Positions 40,225-50,700 of a DNA stretch of 64,000 nt are shown in pieces. The position numbers were made by a program, and so were the translations under genes. Within the stretch, counting starts at the first letter, position 1, and every line of letters begins with the position of its first letter. The notes below the pieces were generated by a model. That model was not told the DNA's origin. It saw nothing but the letters and a program-made list of their open reading frames with translations, and searched no databases. The DNA is from Filimonas zeae (GTDB lineage Bacteria; Bacteroidota; Bacteroidia; Chitinophagales; Chitinophagaceae), in the NCBI RefSeq assembly GCF_014641615.1, contig NZ_BMIB01000004.1, forward strand, positions 984,785 to 1,048,784, in the 5' to 3' direction.

Positions 40225-41160
40225 ATGCATTTTATGCCACAGGAGCCTTTGCCTGGCACCCCTATTACTATAGACGGGATACCTCCGTCTTATCAGCGCT
40301 ATGCGGTAGCGGGTACCAGGCCTTCTTTAACAACCTGTAAAGAAGGGCACATCTTTACCCAGTACGCAGAAGAAGCCGGTTGTGAGTTTACATTACACCA
40401 TTTCTTTCTGCAAACAGGCAGCCGCTTTTTAGTATTTCCACACATCAGCCTGCCATCCGCCTTGTGCATCATGCGTGGCATGCTGCAAACAGAATCCGGC
40501 ACAACACCAGTTCACACGCTTGCCACAGGCAGCTATCAATGGCTGCCACAGAATCATGGAACAGCATATCCCATTTTTGTTCCCAAAGGCAATCATGTGT
40601 TTTGCACGGTTTCTATGCCCCAACTACCTGCTGCAGATATTTCTTCTATTCCCCGACGCGTGCCGCTCGTCGTAAAACAACTGTTGCGGCAACTTTTGCA
40701 AAAGCAGCAGCCAACGTCATTCACTCAGCTGCTGCCACTTCTGGTACAACAACTCCTTTCGCACAGCACCACGCAGTATACACCGGCAATACAGCAGACT
40801 CCGGTACCAAACCGGCTTAAAGTGCATCGTATTAAAGAATATCTGCTCGACCATATCACAGATAGCATTTCTATCCGGCAACTATCGCTGCTGTTTACCA
40901 TCAATGAGTACCAGTTGAAAAAAGATTTCAAATCTGTGTTTGGAACCAGTATACACAATTTTGTAATCCTGCAACGTATCGACAGCGCAAGAGAGCTATT
41001 GTTAAAAGGGCAGCTTAGTATAGAAGAAATTGCCTGTGCTACCGGATTTTACGACCGGTCTCACTTCTCTAAAAAATTCAAATCAATTACGGGGCTCACC
41101 CCCTCAGGCTATACCAAAAGCATACAAGCCGAAAATCAATATAGCAAAAAGACCGCCTGA
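40225..41160 (+). CDS. AraC-family transcriptional regulator
   Basis: 311 residues. The C-terminal 100 residues form the double helix-turn-helix of the family (IKEYLLDHITDSISIRQLSL, LKKDFKSVFGTSIHNFVILQ, RIDSARELLLKGQLSIEEIA, GFYDRSHFSKKFKSITGLTP). The N-terminal 200 residues are a divergent ligand or dimerisation region with hydrophobic strands. The start could be 40225 or the ATG at 40234. A gene for a VOC-family protein follows 125 nt downstream; a shared role is possible but not shown. Confidence 0.88.
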   Translation: MHFMPQEPLPGTPITIDGIPPSYQRYAVAGTRPSLTTCKEGHIFTQYAEEAGCEFTLHHFFLQTGSRFLVFPHISLPSALCIMRGMLQTESGTTPVHTLATGSYQWLPQNHGTAYPIFVPKGNHVFCTVSMPQLPAADISSIPRRVPLVVKQLLRQLLQKQQPTSFTQLLPLLVQQLLSHSTTQYTPAIQQTPVPNRLKVHRIKEYLLDHITDSISIRQLSLLFTINEYQLKKDFKSVFGTSIHNFVILQRIDSARELLLKGQLSIEEIACATGFYDRSHFSKKFKSITGLTPSGYTKSIQAENQYSKKTA

Positions 41161-41208
41161 ACAACTGAAGGCAGATAAATTTCTCATGTACTTTGAAATA
41201 GATACGAT

Positions 41209-41226
41209 GCCCCATGTCTATGGGGC
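41209..41226 (+). terminator. Hairpin after the AraC gene
   Basis: GCCCCAT-GTCT-ATGGGGC, a 7-bp stem, 49 nt past the AraC stop. The T tail is weak (TGTTCTAT), so it is only a possible terminator. Confidence 0.4.
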
Positions 41227-41285
41227 TGTTCTATATAATAACAGTTCCCTTCCCACTTCTGCCTCAACGAATAGTATATTAGCAA

Positions 41286-41633
41286 ATGGATATACGCTTA
41301 CTGGTCATCCGCACTGCAAACCCTCAGCAACTGGCAGCGTTTTACAGTCTGCTCGGTCTTTCTTTTGAATACCACCGGCATGGCCAATCGCCATTTCATT
41401 ATTCAACAACAACAGGCGCTACTGTTCTGGAAATTTACCCGCTTGCCAAAGAACAAACACAAGCCGATAAACACCTCCGTATTGGTTTTGGACTAGATCA
41501 TTTTGAAACAACCATCGCTACATTAAAACAGCATCATGTGCCCTTCTTCAGCGAGCCTGCACAAACCGACTACGGCTATATGGCTGTTATAGCAGATCCC
41601 GACGGCCGCAAAGTGGAACTTTATCAGAAATAG
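41286..41633 (+). CDS. VOC-family (glyoxalase/bleomycin-resistance fold) protein
   Basis: 115 residues forming one vicinal-oxygen-chelate unit: IRLLVIRTANPQQLAAFYSL, TVLEIYPL, RIGFGLDHFETTIATL and the terminal MAVIADPDGRKVELYQ, the standard end of the fold with the metal-ligand Glu. Substrate unknown. The stop is 2 nt from the convergent aldo/keto reductase stop. Confidence 0.85.
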   Translation: MDIRLLVIRTANPQQLAAFYSLLGLSFEYHRHGQSPFHYSTTTGATVLEIYPLAKEQTQADKHLRIGFGLDHFETTIATLKQHHVPFFSEPAQTDYGYMAVIADPDGRKVELYQK

Positions 41634-41635
41634 GT

Positions 41636-42688
41636 TTATCTTATCCGCTCGCGGTATAAATCCGGATGCGCATTCAGCATCGGAAACTGACGCTGGTGCC
41701 AGTAAGGATAAGCAGGCACAGCTGCGCTTGCTTCATCCAGACGTTTTACCTGGTCCACGGTCAGGTTCCAGCCTACTGCTTCCAGGTTTTCCTTCAACTG
41801 CTGCTCGTTACGCGCACCAATGATAATATTGGCTACCGTAGGGCGTTGCAACAACCAGTTAAGTGATACCTGCGCCACAGACTTGCCGGTTTCAGCTGCC
41901 ACCACATCTAACACATCTACAATGTTATACAATCTGGCTTCGTCTTCTGCAGTATTAATTACCGGGCTACCACCCTGTGCCACGCGCGCATCTTTGGGCG
42001 CAGGGGCATTTCTTCTGTATTTGCCCGAAAGCTTGCCCGCAGCAAGCGGACTCCATACAATAGTACCCACCTGCTGGTCTATACCCAATGGCATCAGCTC
42101 CCACTCAAAATCACGGTTCAGCAAAGAGTAGTAAGCCTGATGGGCCACATACCGGCTCCAGCCATACCGCTCAGATACGGAAAGGGATTTCATCAGATGC
42201 CAGCCCGAGAAATTAGAACAGGCTATATACCGCACCTTACCACTTTGCACCAGACCATCCAAAGCCTTCAGCGTTTCTTCCACCGGCGTGTTGGCATCAA
42301 AGCCGTGCATATGATAAATATCAATATGGTCTACATTCAGCCGCTTCAGGCTCTCCTCGCAGCTTTTAATCAGGTTCAGGCGCGATGATCCAAAATCGTT
42401 TATCGCATCCGACATCGGAAAGGTAGCTTTGGTTGAAATCAGTAACCTGTTACGGTTACCTGCTATCGCTTTTCCCAGTATTTCTTCCGACATACCTGCC
42501 GAGTACACATTTGCCGTATCAAACAAATTCACACCTGCATCCAGGCAAAGGTTCACCAACCGCGTTGCCTCTTCTACCTGCGTACTGCCCCATGCTTTAA
42601 AAAACTCATTGCCTCCGCCAAACGTTGCCGTACCAAAGCTCAGTACCGGTACACGTAATCCGCCATTACCCAATTGTCTGTACTCCAT
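41636..42688 (-). CDS. Aldo/keto reductase
   Basis: 350 residues, a TIM-barrel NADPH-dependent oxidoreductase. Tetrad residues: Asp in NLFDTANVYSAGMSEEILG (with the catalytic Tyr), Lys in LLISTKATFPM, and His in HIDIYHMHGFD. The cofactor region includes YIACSNFSGWHL and VANIIIGARNEQQLKENL. It resembles YajO/Tas-type members. Divergent from the DUF2314 gene. Confidence 0.9.
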   Translation of the reverse strand: MEYRQLGNGGLRVPVLSFGTATFGGGNEFFKAWGSTQVEEATRLVNLCLDAGVNLFDTANVYSAGMSEEILGKAIAGNRNRLLISTKATFPMSDAINDFGSSRLNLIKSCEESLKRLNVDHIDIYHMHGFDANTPVEETLKALDGLVQSGKVRYIACSNFSGWHLMKSLSVSERYGWSRYVAHQAYYSLLNRDFEWELMPLGIDQQVGTIVWSPLAAGKLSGKYRRNAPAPKDARVAQGGSPVINTAEDEARLYNIVDVLDVVAAETGKSVAQVSLNWLLQRPTVANIIIGARNEQQLKENLEAVGWNLTVDQVKRLDEASAAVPAYPYWHQRQFPMLNAHPDLYRERIR

Positions 42689-42788
42689 AATGATTCATTT
42701 AGGTTATATCTTCCTAAAGATACGAAGTAAGCACACCGTACAAGCAGCAGAAGTACAAGAACCCGCCTGTTAACAATCGGAACATCCT

Positions 42789-42796
42789 TACATTTG
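42789..42796 (+). promoter_or_regulatory. -7 promoter element TACATTTG of the DUF2314-ankyrin gene
   Basis: A perfect TAnnTTTG match, 18 nt before the ATG at 42815. Confidence 0.4.
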
Positions 42797-42814
42797 AAAC
42801 ATTAATTCAGCACT

Positions 42815-43573
42815 ATGACAGACAAAAAAATTTACTACGCCAAAGGTGATGCACCCGAAATGATTGCCGCATTTGAAAAAGCCAGAAACACATTTAAATA
42901 CTTCTGGCGCGAGCTTAACTGGGAATCCCGCCGTATTGTACCAGCACTGGACCTGGCCTGCGTAAAAATTGCCTTTGTACAGGAGAACGGAACTGATGAA
43001 CCTGCAGTAGAGCACATGTGGATCAATGATGTGTATTTTGACGGCGACTATGTAAGTGGAACGCTCATTAACGATCCTGACATTCTTACAAATATCAGCA
43101 ATGGCGATGCAGTACGTGTTTCTTTAGATCAGGTGAGCGACTGGTTATTCGCCAGTATGGACAAAACCTATGGGGGATTCACCATTCATCAACTCCGCTC
43201 CAATATGACTGACGAAGAAAGAGAAGAGCATGACGAAGCCTGGGGCCTTGATTTTGGCGACTTTAATCAGATAGAAGTTGTGCGTGATCAGTACACACAA
43301 CCAGAAAATCTGATTGAACACCCGATGAGCATTAACATGCAAAAAAGTTTTACAGAATTTCTGCAACAATATCCTCAGGAAATTACGATTGCTGATGAAA
43401 ACGGATATACCCTGCTTCACAAAGAAACCATAGCCGGCAATAAAACCTCCGTAGAAATACTCCTGCAAAATCAGGCTGACACCTCCCTTAAAACCCATGG
43501 TGGCAAAACAGCATTGGATTTTGCGCGGCAACTGAACTGGGAGCACCTTATTCCGGTTCTTGAAAAGAAATAA
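42815..43573 (+). CDS. DUF2314 domain fused to ankyrin repeats
   Basis: 252 residues. The N-terminal half (MIAAFEKARNTFKYFWREL, HMWINDVYFDGDYVSGTLIN, VRVSLDQVSDWLFA) fits DUF2314, seen here together with a YGGFTIHQLR segment. The C-terminal 70 residues contain at least one clear ankyrin repeat (NGYTLLHKETIAGNKTSVEI, LLQNQADTSLKTHGGKTALD). Cytoplasmic, no catalytic motif recognised. The ankyrin part suggests protein binding. Monocistronic, with a terminator right after. Confidence 0.78.
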   Translation: MTDKKIYYAKGDAPEMIAAFEKARNTFKYFWRELNWESRRIVPALDLACVKIAFVQENGTDEPAVEHMWINDVYFDGDYVSGTLINDPDILTNISNGDAVRVSLDQVSDWLFASMDKTYGGFTIHQLRSNMTDEEREEHDEAWGLDFGDFNQIEVVRDQYTQPENLIEHPMSINMQKSFTEFLQQYPQEITIADENGYTLLHKETIAGNKTSVEILLQNQADTSLKTHGGKTALDFARQLNWEHLIPVLEKK

Positions 43574-43583
43574 CAAAACCTAT

Positions 43584-43626
43584 AAAAAGGTGCCCCGCCT
43601 TCGTATCAAGAGCAGGGCACCTTTTT
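43584..43626 (+). terminator. Terminator between DUF2314-ankyrin and GH106 genes
   Basis: A 12-bp stem AAAAAGGTGCCC/GGGCACCTTTTT (43584-43595 with 43615-43626) with A/T tracts on both sides; it can act in both directions between convergent genes. Confidence 0.85.
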
Positions 43627-43658
43627 GTTTTTTGCCCCTGAGGCAGCGTATATGAATT

Positions 43659-46496
43659 CTAAAATTCCAGTAACGGCAACAACTCCACCTTTCCCGCTAT
43701 ACCCGATGGTTTGGTTTTCCAGTTCAGCGTAGTAAACAATCCGTCTGCACCGCGGTTTTCTTTGTCATGTGCCGGAAAGTTGATGTTATAAAATATCTTA
43801 TAAGGCTCTCCTTTCTTCTCCATATCCATTAACCGGTTAGCCATCAGGTTGGCCACTTTAATCTCCAGCCGGTTCTCCACTTTAAATTCAGTGGCAGGTA
43901 TACGTAGAGAATAATCAGGCCCCAGCAGCGTACCTGATAATTTGCCATTCAGATACACTTCTGCACTTTCATGCACTTTACCTATACAAAGCTGCCACAT
44001 AGCACACGAACCTGCCGGCCTGGCAAAAGTGGTTGTGTAAGAAGCTATACCCGAAAAGGCTTTGGCATCTTCACCACCCAGATCTGTCCATAAACCCGGT
44101 TTGTCGGTTTTTATAGCAGCAGGCAATGCGGGGCCACCTTCCGCAAAGCTGATGGTCCATTCACCTTTTAGTTCCACCGGTGCAGCGGCAGGCTTATACC
44201 ATTTCCACCCTTCACCCTTTACTACGCTTTCTGAGGTTTTTAGTATATAGCTTTCACCAGGGTTCAATTGCAGGTATACCTGGCTGGCTCCATCCTGATT
44301 GCGCTGTACAGCTAGTAAGCCGTTTTGTTTCCGCATCGCATCATACACAACTACAGAAGCCGCTTTCACAGCCAGCGGAATCTGGCCGCTTACGGTTTTA
44401 TCACTCAGGTTACTGACGAAATAAGTGTATCCATCTTTCTCTGCACGACGGATAAACTGCAACCCGTTATCGGTCATTTTCTCACGGCTGATACCTGCCG
44501 TTTCTAACAACGCAGCAATGTCATCCGCCAGCACAAACCTGCCCTTGCCTACCTGTGCAGTCTGCACGCCCCGGGCTCCTGTAGTAAAATGCAGGCTTCC
44601 TATCAAACCAGCAAAAGCGTTTTTACGCGCTTCCAGCTGCCCCAGGCCCGGCACACCAGCAGGCATATTTTTATATACGGCTATGGTAGCACCACCTTTG
44701 GCCATGTTTATCAGCTTCTGAAAAGTTGCCAGCGATACCAGTCTGCAATCGGGCAGCAGCAAGGTTTTATAACCAACGCCGCCGGTAAACAACCGGGCGC
44801 CGGATGCCTGTATAGCACTGATTTGTTTGTCTGATATAAAGTCGAACGTAAAGCCTTTTCTCAACATCTCTTCCGAGGCACGCTCAAAACCGGTACCGGT
44901 AAACTCCGGCTTCATGCCATGATAGTGCTTTAATAACGCGCGGCCCGCATCGGCATAACTGTCAAACAACGGATAATATACCAATACATCATTTGCAGGT
45001 TTACCACTTTGTAAAAAGCTCTGGCAGCGTGCTACATATTCATTCAACGCAGCAAAATGTTTCCAGAACGGGTTGGTCTGCTGAAAATGAACCGCCGCAT
45101 AAAACATCCATCCCGGCCATGCTGCGTCTTTAGGAGAGTAGTTTACACCATGATAAAACACATGATTCACCCCACCCAGAAAAAACTTATCCAGCACCTG
45201 CTTTACATTACCCAATGAGGACAGGAAATGATCATTCAACCAGGTGGCAGATTCAGAAGAAGTCAGCGGCTTACCGGTTACGTGTGCAGTAGAGGAGGCA
45301 AACTTAAAACGCAATATATCATCCCCTTCCGTTTCCGGTATGTCTATCGCCGCATACAAGTCTAAGATATTTGCAGGCGAACCATGGCTCTGGTTGCGGA
45401 TCAATGCGCCTTTGCCCTTGCCCCATTCATGCCAGGGGCGGGTAAAATTCTCCAGTAGTAAATCGCCTATGGTTTCCCGGTAATCTGTCAGCACACGGCT
45501 CGCAGTTTCTTTATCCCCTTCGCCAAACAAGGCCGGCAGATAATTGCGTAAATCGTACCCCCTGCGTTGCTGAAACGCGGTAAAAAACTGCGGGGTAAAA
45601 TTACTTTGTCCGCGTGCATCATCCACCTCGTAAGAATCATTAAAAAAGGCACGGATACCATTCACACTTCGTCCGTTAAAAGCCTCATCAAATTTGCCCA
45701 GGTAATGCGAAAGGGCTGTTTTGGAAAAGTGATCTATTACCAGGCCTTCACCACCGGGGGCAGCACGCTCTACCATCTTACCATGGTCGCCCAGAAAAAG
45801 CGCATATAAGCGCCACTGGCTGCCCGCAGGCGCCGTCCATTGCAGCCTGCCATCCGCTTTAACTTTATCCGTAATATTTAAAGCCTGGCCCTGGCTATTA
45901 TAAGCCATTAGTATAGTAAGCGGTAAACGTTTCTCAAAACGTATCTGATCCAACGCCAGTTGTTGCAAATTGGCATTGCTACTCAATGGTTGTTTAATAC
46001 TACCTATAGCAGGCGCTTTGCCTTCAGCACGCACCATCGGCTCCTGTATAAACACTACTGCTTCTTTCAGCTGTTCGCCGCCCTTCAGTTCGTATTTCTT
46101 CCAGAACATTTCTTTACTGGCATCGGCATCTGTTATCCACGGGCCACCAAAAGGCCAGCCTGTAGCATTGGCAACATCAATACCCAGGTTCAGGCGTTTT
46201 CCTTCCTGCAAGGTGTGCTGCAACATATCCATCCACTTCGGGGTCAGAAAAGGAATGAACTGACTTTCCGCGCCTTTCACTCCATAAACAGGCGTAATTT
46301 CCAAACCACCTAAACCCGCATCACGGTAGCTTTCCATGTTCCAGGTAAGGTCGCTCTTATTCACCGCACTCCCCTGCCACCACCAGCGTGTCCAGGGTTT
46401 GTTTTGTTGCGTAATAGCAGGCCATTCCAACTGGGCAGAGGCCTGCATGCTTCCAAACAGGAAGGCAGCAATCGTAACTACTTTAAATGTGTTCAT
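43659..46496 (-). CDS. GH106-like alpha-L-rhamnosidase, secreted
   Basis: 945 residues with signal peptide (ending MQASAQ). The N-terminal region WPAITQQNKPWTRWWWQGSA, YRDAGLGGLEITPVYG, LGIDVANATGWPFGGPWI and the later FFNDSYEVDDARGQSNFTP match the GH106 catalytic barrel, where Glu residues and a Ca2+ site act on terminal alpha-L-rhamnose. The C-terminal 200 residues look like beta-sandwich modules (SCAMWQLCIGKVHESAEVYL, LRIPATEFKVENRLEIKVAN). GH106 enzymes commonly debranch rhamnogalacturonans. The frame is open from 46538, but the start at 46496 gives the signal peptide. Confidence 0.85.
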   Translation of the reverse strand: MNTFKVVTIAAFLFGSMQASAQLEWPAITQQNKPWTRWWWQGSAVNKSDLTWNMESYRDAGLGGLEITPVYGVKGAESQFIPFLTPKWMDMLQHTLQEGKRLNLGIDVANATGWPFGGPWITDADASKEMFWKKYELKGGEQLKEAVVFIQEPMVRAEGKAPAIGSIKQPLSSNANLQQLALDQIRFEKRLPLTILMAYNSQGQALNITDKVKADGRLQWTAPAGSQWRLYALFLGDHGKMVERAAPGGEGLVIDHFSKTALSHYLGKFDEAFNGRSVNGIRAFFNDSYEVDDARGQSNFTPQFFTAFQQRRGYDLRNYLPALFGEGDKETASRVLTDYRETIGDLLLENFTRPWHEWGKGKGALIRNQSHGSPANILDLYAAIDIPETEGDDILRFKFASSTAHVTGKPLTSSESATWLNDHFLSSLGNVKQVLDKFFLGGVNHVFYHGVNYSPKDAAWPGWMFYAAVHFQQTNPFWKHFAALNEYVARCQSFLQSGKPANDVLVYYPLFDSYADAGRALLKHYHGMKPEFTGTGFERASEEMLRKGFTFDFISDKQISAIQASGARLFTGGVGYKTLLLPDCRLVSLATFQKLINMAKGGATIAVYKNMPAGVPGLGQLEARKNAFAGLIGSLHFTTGARGVQTAQVGKGRFVLADDIAALLETAGISREKMTDNGLQFIRRAEKDGYTYFVSNLSDKTVSGQIPLAVKAASVVVYDAMRKQNGLLAVQRNQDGASQVYLQLNPGESYILKTSESVVKGEGWKWYKPAAAPVELKGEWTISFAEGGPALPAAIKTDKPGLWTDLGGEDAKAFSGIASYTTTFARPAGSCAMWQLCIGKVHESAEVYLNGKLSGTLLGPDYSLRIPATEFKVENRLEIKVANLMANRLMDMEKKGEPYKIFYNINFPAHDKENRGADGLFTTLNWKTKPSGIAGKVELLPLLEF

Positions 46497-46724
46497 GTGT
46501 AAAACCTGTTGAATAAATTTGTGGTGTAGCACCGGCAAAGCAAATCCGTTTCTCTCTGTAAACGAAACAGGTTCAAATTAATGGAAGGGTTTTCCTTCTT
46601 CATCCTGCCCCATCCTGCCGAAAAACCTGGTTTCGGTCACTTATACGGTATTATCCGTGAATACCTCTGTCACGTTTTTGGAGCAGGCGTCTTGCATATT
46701 CCTATTTTATACCCGACATATTGC

Positions 46725-47504
46725 TCAGCTACCTCTTTTTGCCTGCAAAGCCTTCATGGCTGCTGCATAACGTTTTCCCAGTTCACGCGCGCTGGCCGCA
46801 TCAAAGTGCAGCCGGTCTCCTTTATCAGTAAGCCCCTTTGCTGATATTACTGCTGTACCCCGCAACTGTTGCGGCAGTTGATTAATTACGCTGTTAATTA
46901 CCAACTCCTTCTTATTAAAATAACCAATTTCACCAGCCACAAATGGTAAATCTGCCTGTTGTGTTTCAGCGCGCAGGCGACCGATAAGTATCGCCAGCTT
47001 ATTCAGATATACAGCGGCGTGCGCAGAGTCGTTGTCCGATTCGCCCTGATGCCAGAGAATACCTTTTATAACGCCATGCTGCATAGCAATACGTAAACGT
47101 TCTATCGCAAAATCGTACGGATAAAACTGCTTCAGATAAACAGCACCCGGCTCCCACACTTTAACAGGCGATCCGCCCCAGGCGCAGGGAACCAGCCCTA
47201 TCTTAACTGCCTTGCCCGTAGTTTCTGTCAGCATACTTTCTGCAAAACTGCGGGCCGGGCCAACACCCACCGCCGCGGGTTTGTCAAAATGTACGGGGTC
47301 TGTAGCCGGTATCCATTTATTGAAGGAGTCCAGCATTACAACCTGCGGATGCACCTGTTTACTAAGCGAATCCAGTGGACCACGTCCCGCCATATTAGAC
47401 TGGCCTATTAAAAGATATACGTGAAAATTGCTGTCAGGCTTAGGTTGCTGGGCATGCGTAGCAACAAAAAACAGCAACACTGCCATTAAAGGAAGGATTT
47501 TCAT
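46725..47504 (-). CDS. Sialate O-acetylesterase/CE6-type SGNH esterase
   Basis: 259 residues with a signal peptide (MKILPLMAVLLFFVATHAQ). SASA/DUF303 blocks: YLLIGQSNMAGRG with the nucleophile Ser, GLVPCAWGGSPVKVWEPG, GILWHQGESDNDSAHAAVY, and a C-terminal GDRLHFDAASARELGKRYA with the Asp-His pair. It probably removes acetyl groups from plant polysaccharide (xylan or pectin). It lies between the GH2 and GH106 genes on the same strand. The 228-bp gap to GH106 shows a weak 6-bp hairpin at 46618-46636 only. Confidence 0.87.
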   Translation of the reverse strand: MKILPLMAVLLFFVATHAQQPKPDSNFHVYLLIGQSNMAGRGPLDSLSKQVHPQVVMLDSFNKWIPATDPVHFDKPAAVGVGPARSFAESMLTETTGKAVKIGLVPCAWGGSPVKVWEPGAVYLKQFYPYDFAIERLRIAMQHGVIKGILWHQGESDNDSAHAAVYLNKLAILIGRLRAETQQADLPFVAGEIGYFNKKELVINSVINQLPQQLRGTAVISAKGLTDKGDRLHFDAASARELGKRYAAAMKALQAKRGS

Positions 47505-47609
47505 ACAACTTACATCGGTTTACTTATACAATATCCCACGCAACAGGCATGGGCATGTATAGATGTAATAAAGCGGGCAGGGTTTAACGGAACCAGGTGC
47601 TAAACTAAA

Positions 47610-47644
47610 AGGCTTGAATCCGGTACAATACCGAAATCAAGCCT
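47610..47644 (-). terminator. Terminator of the GH2 gene
   Basis: Nested stems AGGCTTGA/TCAAGCCT (47610-47617 with 47637-47644) and CGGTA/TACCG (47621-47633), followed on the minus strand by TTTTAGTTT. It separates the GH2 transcript from the esterase. Confidence 0.75.
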
Positions 47645-47710
47645 CTTAAGCAACTGTTATAACCGTTCAACTTCGGGGCAGTTCAACCTTGATACCCCTT
47701 CTTGTATTCT

Positions 47711-50700
47711 TTATTTTTTCTTACCAGATTTTCCGGCTTTGCCTGGCTTAACTGACTTAGCAGGTTTATCCACAGTAGCACCCGTTACATCTAACCGGTA
47801 ACAAAAAGTTGCCGGGGCCAATGTTACAGTATACTCCGGCATCGGCTTAGGCCCGCAGGAGTTAGTGCCTACACCCAGTGTTTTATACCCCACACTCAAC
47901 ACAGTAGCCGAACGTTGGGGTAAATCTATTTTATACTCTACCTTGTCCATCTCCTCATCTTTATAAGGCAGGGCAGCTACCTGCACAGGTGCAGTAACAC
48001 CACTTACCTGTATACGTGCCAGGGCAGTTGCTGTTACCTCAGCCCAATACACATCCTCATGGTTGCCGCATTCCATTGGCTTTTCATAGGGCGTCTGTTG
48101 CTGCCATACGGTACTTTGGTATAAACCTATATCAGAACCTGTTTTACGATCAGAGTAATTTTCCATGGGGCCACGTCCGAAATAGCTGAATCCATTAAAA
48201 GCAGTATCCAGTAACATACGTACGCCCATACGCGCCACCACCACTGTTGTGTCACTGGCGCTTACCTGGTTCTGCACTGTTACAGCGCCCTTGCGGTTAA
48301 ATATATAATCCGCTTTATGCGTAACGGTAAATCCGTTTTTACCCGTACCGGTTAACACAGCAGTTACCACCACACCTGTATCAGTAACGCCACTTACCAG
48401 AAAGTTATCGCAGTTCCAGTTCAGTTCTTTCAAACCCAGTGTATCCCAGCGTGCGTAGGCATACATATCATCCTGCTGGTGCGGTGCACGCCACAGGTGT
48501 AAACGGGGACCTCCACCCTTCTGCATCAACGGCTTGCCATTTACATAAATATTCTCCATACCACCAGCGGCTTTAGAAAACATATATCTCACTTCACCAC
48601 ACTGCACGGTTATCTCATTGCCTCCGTTGGTCATTTCAATCAGCGGATCAAAAGCGTCTTTGGTATATACAGGCAGCATAGCAGCCGGACGGTTTAACTC
48701 AAACTGCGCAGCAGCAATTTCATATCCTTTCTTCGCCCAGGATGCATCATTTAATAATTTAACTGACACATTCAGCAGATAAACGCCGCCTTTATCCAAT
48801 GCAGGCACCTGCACCTTCAGTTGCTTCTTTCCAAACGGAGCAATGCCGCTTATATCCAGCTTACCAGTACTCACTACCGTACCATTTTTGCTGATGGTGT
48901 AGCTGGCATCTAACCCATTCAGCGGAATAAACTGATACTTGTTGGTAACGGTTAACATACCCGTAGTGGCATCAAAGTCAAACCCTACCCACTGAAACAA
49001 TCTCTTCATTTCAGGGAAATGGGGTTTGGGGCTGCGGTCAGATGCTACCACGCCTTTATGAATAAAGTAATGATCGTTGGGAAACTCGCCAAAGCCGCCA
49101 CCAAAAGCCAGAATAGGGTGTGCGGGATCTCTGCGGTTCCAGATACCCTGATCCTGAAACTCCCATATAGCGCCACCCAGTATGCTGGGATATTTATCAA
49201 ACAACTCTACATATTCTTTTAAAGAGCCCATGGAGTTAAACATCGCATGCGCAAACTCGCACATATAAAACGGCTTGGTTAACGTAGGGTCGGTAGCTGT
49301 CAGTTCTACGGTTGACAGCTTCTTTTGTTTAGGGGTAGCATTTTCATACGGCAGTATGGGCGAGTACATTTTACTGTCCACATCAGCCGGATTATTCGCG
49401 CCTACTCCAAAGCCTTCATAATGCGTGGGGCGGGTACTGTCTATAGCTTTAATAGTACTCAGCGCCGAACGGAAGTTAGAACCACCATCGCCACATTCGT
49501 TACCGAGCGACCAGATGATAATGCTTGCGTGGTTTTTAAAAGATTCCACATTGGCTACGTTCCTGTCCACAATAGCCGCTTTAATATCATGGCGTTCGTT
49601 AAAAGTATCGCGCAGGCCATGACACTCCACATTGGCTTCCGCTACCAGATACAAGCCATATTCATCACACAGCTCGTACCAGCGGGGCGCATCAGAATAA
49701 TGGCTGGTGCGTACGTGGTTACAGTTGCCCTGTTTTATTACTTCAATATCCCGTATCATCTGCGCCTCTGTAACTGCATGCCCATTGTCCGGCGAGTTTT
49801 CGTGGCGGTTCACACCTTTCAGTTTAACAGGTACACCGTTCAGCGTAAACACCCGGCCTTTAATCTCTATTTTGCGGAAGCCCGTTCTGGCAGAAACAAA
49901 CTCAGCAGGCTGATTCGTCTCCTGCAACTGCAATACCGTGATATACAGCTTAGGTGTTTCAGCAGTCCACTTAGCAGGCGCTTTTACCGGCAGGGTAAAG
50001 TTAATTACCGCTTCACCGCCGTTTGCTATCGGGCCTACCAGTTGTTTGGTAGTAGCCACCACATTGGCACCATCGTATAAAGTAGCAGTAAGTATCTGTT
50101 TGCCATTGGTAGCCGCACCATAGTTTTTCACCTTCACTGCTATCTTTTCTGTTGCATTTACATACTGCGCATCCAGATCGGTTTGTATGCTAAAGTCGCG
50201 TATATGCAGCAGAGGCGCACGCCAGATACTCACGTCACGAAAAATACCGCTCAGGCGCCACATATCCTGATCTTCCAGGTAGCTGCCGCTTACATACTGA
50301 TACACCTCTACCGCTACCAGGTTTTTACCGGGCTGTATAAAGCTGGTAATATCAAACTCTGCCACGTTACGGCTATTGGTGCTGTAGCCCACTTTTTTAC
50401 CATTCACCCACAGAAAAAAACCGGCATCCACCCCGTCAAACTTCATAAAAACGCGGCCACCATTCCAGTCAGCCGGCACCGTAAACTCCCGGCGGTAGCT
50501 GCCTACCGGGTTACGATCAACGTAGGCAGTATAATTGGTGGGCGGCTCACTCATTACATGCGGAAAGTCCTTTTTAAAAGTATAGCCAATGTTTCTGTAA
50601 AAGGGCGTACCATATCCTTTTATCTGCCAGTTAGCAGGCACGTCTATGTCTTTCCACGCAGCTACATCATAGCTGGGTTTGTAAAAGTCCAGCGGCCGCT

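Noticed and set aside
49325..50080. 251-codon plus-strand frame inside the GH2 gene
   Set aside because: Fully antisense to a well-supported GH2 gene with conserved catalytic residues; no domain or promoter.
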